Shown: one piece after another, positions 5,371-7,019 of the stretch
How the letters are laid out: each line of letters begins with the position of its first letter
Numbering within the stretch: the stretch's first letter is position 1
Assembly (NCBI GenBank): GCA_019308625.1
Contig: JAFDHU010000096.1
Coordinates: 1 to 7,019, forward strand
DNA length: 7,019 nucleotides
Source: Deltaproteobacteria bacterium
GTDB taxonomy: Bacteria > Desulfobacterota > Desulfobaccia > Desulfobaccales > 0-14-0-80-60-11
Direction of reading: 5' to 3'
The notes under the pieces: generated by a model
Told to the model about the DNA's origin: nothing
Database searches by the model: none
Seen by the model: the letters and a program-made list of their open reading frames with translations, nothing else
Translations under genes and position numbers: made by a program

Positions 5371-6440
5371 GGCTGGCAGACTACCTTCACCTCTTTCTGG
5401 AGGGCGGCCCGGGGCTGGTGCAGCTTGCCGTCACCAACGCCTGCAACGCCCACTGCCGGTTTTGCAGCTTCCCCCAAGTCCCGGCCCATGCCGTCACCAT
5501 GGCCGACCCGGCGCGCCTGTCCCGGGGGCTGGCTGCCCTGAGGCAGCGGGGGTCCTATTATATTACCTTCACCGGCGGTGAACCTCTACTTTATCCCCAT
5601 CTCCTGGACGCGGTGGCCCGGGCCCGGGAACTGGGGCTGGGCACCATCCTGGTAACCAACGGCGCCCTCCTCACTGCCCCCTTGCTGAAAGAACTCCGGC
5701 AGGCAGGGTTGGCCTGCCTGATTATCTCCCTGGACGCCGCCTCTCCGGCCGCCCACGACTGGAACCGGGGGCTTCCCGGACTCACCCGCCGCATTCAGGC
5801 CCTCCTGCCCTTGGCTCGACAGCTCGGCTTCTCGCCCGTGGCCTCGGTGACTCTGAGCCGCCTCATTGACGACCTGGAAGCCCTCCCCGGCTTTATAAAG
5901 CATCTGGGCTTTGAGCGCCTCCTTTTTTCCTATCCTCTCACTTCGCTGGCGTCCTCTTATCTGGGCTATGCCCCTCACCCGCTGGTGCACTTCAGCTCCC
6001 GGGAGCTGGACGAACTGTTTGGCCGCCTCTTGGTCCTGAAGCGCCATGCCCCCCTGGCTATCCTCAACTCCCGCCAGGCCCTGCTGGATTTAAGGAATCG
6101 CCTGCGCCGCCGGCCTCGCCGCTTCCCCTGTCTGGCTGGATACAAACATTTTTATGTGGATTGGCACCTTAATGTTTACCGTTGCCATGTCCTGCCCCAC
6201 TCCCTGGGGCCCCTGGAAGAGATTCACCGGGCACCCCCGGTGCGGGATGCCTGTGATGCCTGCATCAGCGAGTGCTACCGGGATGCCAGTGTGTATCAGT
6301 ACCTAGCCCAATCCATGGCCGACTTCCTGGAGGCTTGGCGCCGGGGGCGCTGGCTCAGGGGCTTGGCCGTTCTGCTGCACCCTTACAACTTCTTGTCCCT
6401 GGCAGATCTGCTGAGCGACGGCCGCCGCTGGGTGGGGTAG
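5367..6440 (+). CDS. Radical SAM protein with SPASM/twitch-like C-terminus, in the hopanoid operon
   Basis: I chose the ATG at 5367, which overlaps the hpnJ stop as ATGA; this gives 357 residues, and an upstream ATG at 5328 lies inside hpnJ. The [4Fe-4S]/SAM motif is Cys26, Cys30, Cys33 in TNACNAHCRFC, followed by ITFTGGEPLLYP (GGEP at 70-73) and ILVTNGALL. The C-terminal part has a second cysteine cluster, Cys255, Cys273, Cys296, Cys299 and Cys303 (FPCLAGYKHFYVDW, YRCHV, CDACISEC), resembling an auxiliary-cluster SPASM/twitch domain. It is not HpnH, whose motif is CNLACAGCGKI. Coupling to hpnJ and placement before hpnK suggest a role in modifying a hopanoid head group or another lipid/sugar, but the substrate is unknown. 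The C-terminal ~40 residues are hydrophobic and basic, possibly membrane-associating. Confidence 0.9.
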   Translation: MRLADYLHLFLEGGPGLVQLAVTNACNAHCRFCSFPQVPAHAVTMADPARLSRGLAALRQRGSYYITFTGGEPLLYPHLLDAVARARELGLGTILVTNGALLTAPLLKELRQAGLACLIISLDAASPAAHDWNRGLPGLTRRIQALLPLARQLGFSPVASVTLSRLIDDLEALPGFIKHLGFERLLFSYPLTSLASSYLGYAPHPLVHFSSRELDELFGRLLVLKRHAPLAILNSRQALLDLRNRLRRRPRRFPCLAGYKHFYVDWHLNVYRCHVLPHSLGPLEEIHRAPPVRDACDACISECYRDASVYQYLAQSMADFLEAWRRGRWLRGLAVLLHPYNFLSLADLLSDGRRWVG

Positions 6441-6452
6441 TGAGGGTTTTTT

Positions 6453-6605
6453 GTTTTCGGTTTTTGGTTTTCGGTAAAAATAGCGCTTCGGAGTCTGGAG
6501 AAAGATATCTGATCGGTTAAGGTTAAAAGGTGAATCCATCAAAAATCAGGTACACGGATACCTTGACCATTTCCCACCGCAAATCGCAAACCGGAAACCG
6601 AAAAC
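6453..6605. repeat. Low-complexity TTTTCGG/CCGAAAA inverted repeats around the hpnK start
   Basis: GTTTTCGGT occurs twice in direct orientation (6453-6461 and 6467-6475). Its inverse, within AAACCGAAAAC, lies at 6595-6605 inside the 5' end of hpnK, giving an 11-bp perfect inverted match with 6453-6463. The intervening DNA is AT-richer than the flanking genes. It may be a small decayed palindromic insertion or a simple-sequence expansion. Confidence 0.4.
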
Positions 6606-7019
6606 TCATCCTCACCGCCGATGACTTCGGCCTCTCCCCCTCCCTGAACGCCGCGGTGGGCCTGGCCCACAAGTTCGGCTCCCTCACCTGCGCCTCCCTC
6701 ATGGTGGCGGGTCCGGCCGCGGCCCACGCCCTGGCCCCTCACCTGCGCCTCCCTCATGGTGGCGGGTCCGGCCGCGGCCCACGCCCTGGCGCTGGCCCGG
6801 GAGCTTCCCGGCCTGTGCCTGGGCCTCCACCTCACCCTGGCCCAGGGACGGGCCGTGCTGCCGCCCTGCGTCCTCCCCCGCCTGGTGGACGCCCGGGGCA
6901 ACTTCCCCCGCCACCCGGTCTTGGCCGGCTGGCGCTACTATTTTAAGCCCCGGCTGTTGCCGGAGATCCGCCGGGAGCTGGCCGCCCAGATTGAAGTCGC
7001 CCTCAACGCCGGCCTAAAA
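6530..7019 (+). pseudogene. hpnK: HpnK, YdjC/ChbG-type deacetylase; frameshifted by a tandem duplication and truncated by the window edge
   Basis: The frame begins at a GTG (6530) with AAGG seven nt upstream. Residues 24-34, RKLILTADDFG, carry the metal-binding Asp pair (31-32) of YdjC/ChbG-type deacetylases, and SLMVAGPAAA is typical of HpnK, which deacetylates the N-acetyl-glucosamine adduct of bacteriohopanetetrol. A 55-bp exact tandem duplication (6681-6790) moves the ribosome out of frame, giving a stop at 6944-6946. From 6783 another frame resumes the family sequence: ARELPGLCLGLHLTLAQGR, with a likely ligand His at 6828, then LPRLVDARGNF and EIRRELAAQIE, open to the window edge. Deleting one copy gives a continuous HpnK. 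The first 23 residues are not family-like, and AAC sits where an ATG would be expected. The broken state may be real, phase-variable, or an assembly error. Confidence 0.88.
6681..6790 (+). repeat. Exact 55-bp tandem duplication inside hpnK
   Basis: Bases 6681-6735 and 6736-6790 are identical over all 55 positions, starting CCCTCACCTGCGCC and ending CACGCCCTGGC. As 55 is not a multiple of three, the extra copy shifts the reading frame by one. Full identity indicates a recent event or an assembly artefact. Confidence 0.95.

Noticed and set aside
6756..7019. Internal ATG at 6756 as a restart of hpnK
   Set aside because: It would restore the downstream frame but omit the metal-binding Asp pair, so the product would not be an active deacetylase.

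Overview
The window is GC-rich bacterial DNA, probably chromosomal. The hopanoid genes, gene style and intergenic repeats suggest a Gram-negative hopanoid producer, possibly a deltaproteobacterium-like lineage. That placement is inference from gene content; no rRNA or other taxonomic marker is present. The two halves are transcribed in opposite directions: everything left of about 3.55 kb reads leftward and everything right of about 3.9 kb reads rightward. Region 1 (1-2283, minus strand) is a tightly packed block of six overlapping or abutting genes that looks like part of a phage or prophage tail/baseplate module. In reading order it holds a 53-aa charged helical protein, a 91-aa unknown, a 379-aa beta-rich/beta-helix structural protein, a 137-aa Ig-like protein with a poly-proline linker, a 109-aa protein resembling the BppU N-terminal domain, and a new gene that starts on a GTGA overlap and leaves the window. 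The beta-helix and Ig-like frames look like one gene split by a shift near 843-850. Region 2 (2284-2574) has no convincing gene but contains two adjacent perfect palindromes. Region 3 (2575-3552, minus strand) is an ABC transporter ATPase of the ABC-2/YbhF export type with no permease gene beside it; its H-loop histidine is replaced by alanine. Region 4 (3553-3915) is a divergent intergenic spacer with degenerate copies of an interspersed repeat whose core reads CTGAGCGAAGCG, and a possible promoter for the rightward operon. Region 5 (3916-7019, plus strand) is a hopanoid head-group operon: hpnJ (B12-type radical SAM), then an ATGA-coupled second radical SAM protein with a SPASM/twitch-like cysteine-rich C-terminus, then hpnK (YdjC/ChbG-type deacetylase). 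In the characterised pathway HpnI adds an N-acetyl-hexosamine to bacteriohopanetetrol, HpnK deacetylates it, and HpnJ converts the glucosamine adduct to the cyclitol ether. The middle radical SAM gene is not a recognised hpn gene (its motif differs from HpnH) and is the best candidate for an undescribed step. hpnK carries an exact 55-bp tandem duplication (6681-6790) that shifts the frame; removing one copy restores a normal HpnK reading frame to the window edge.
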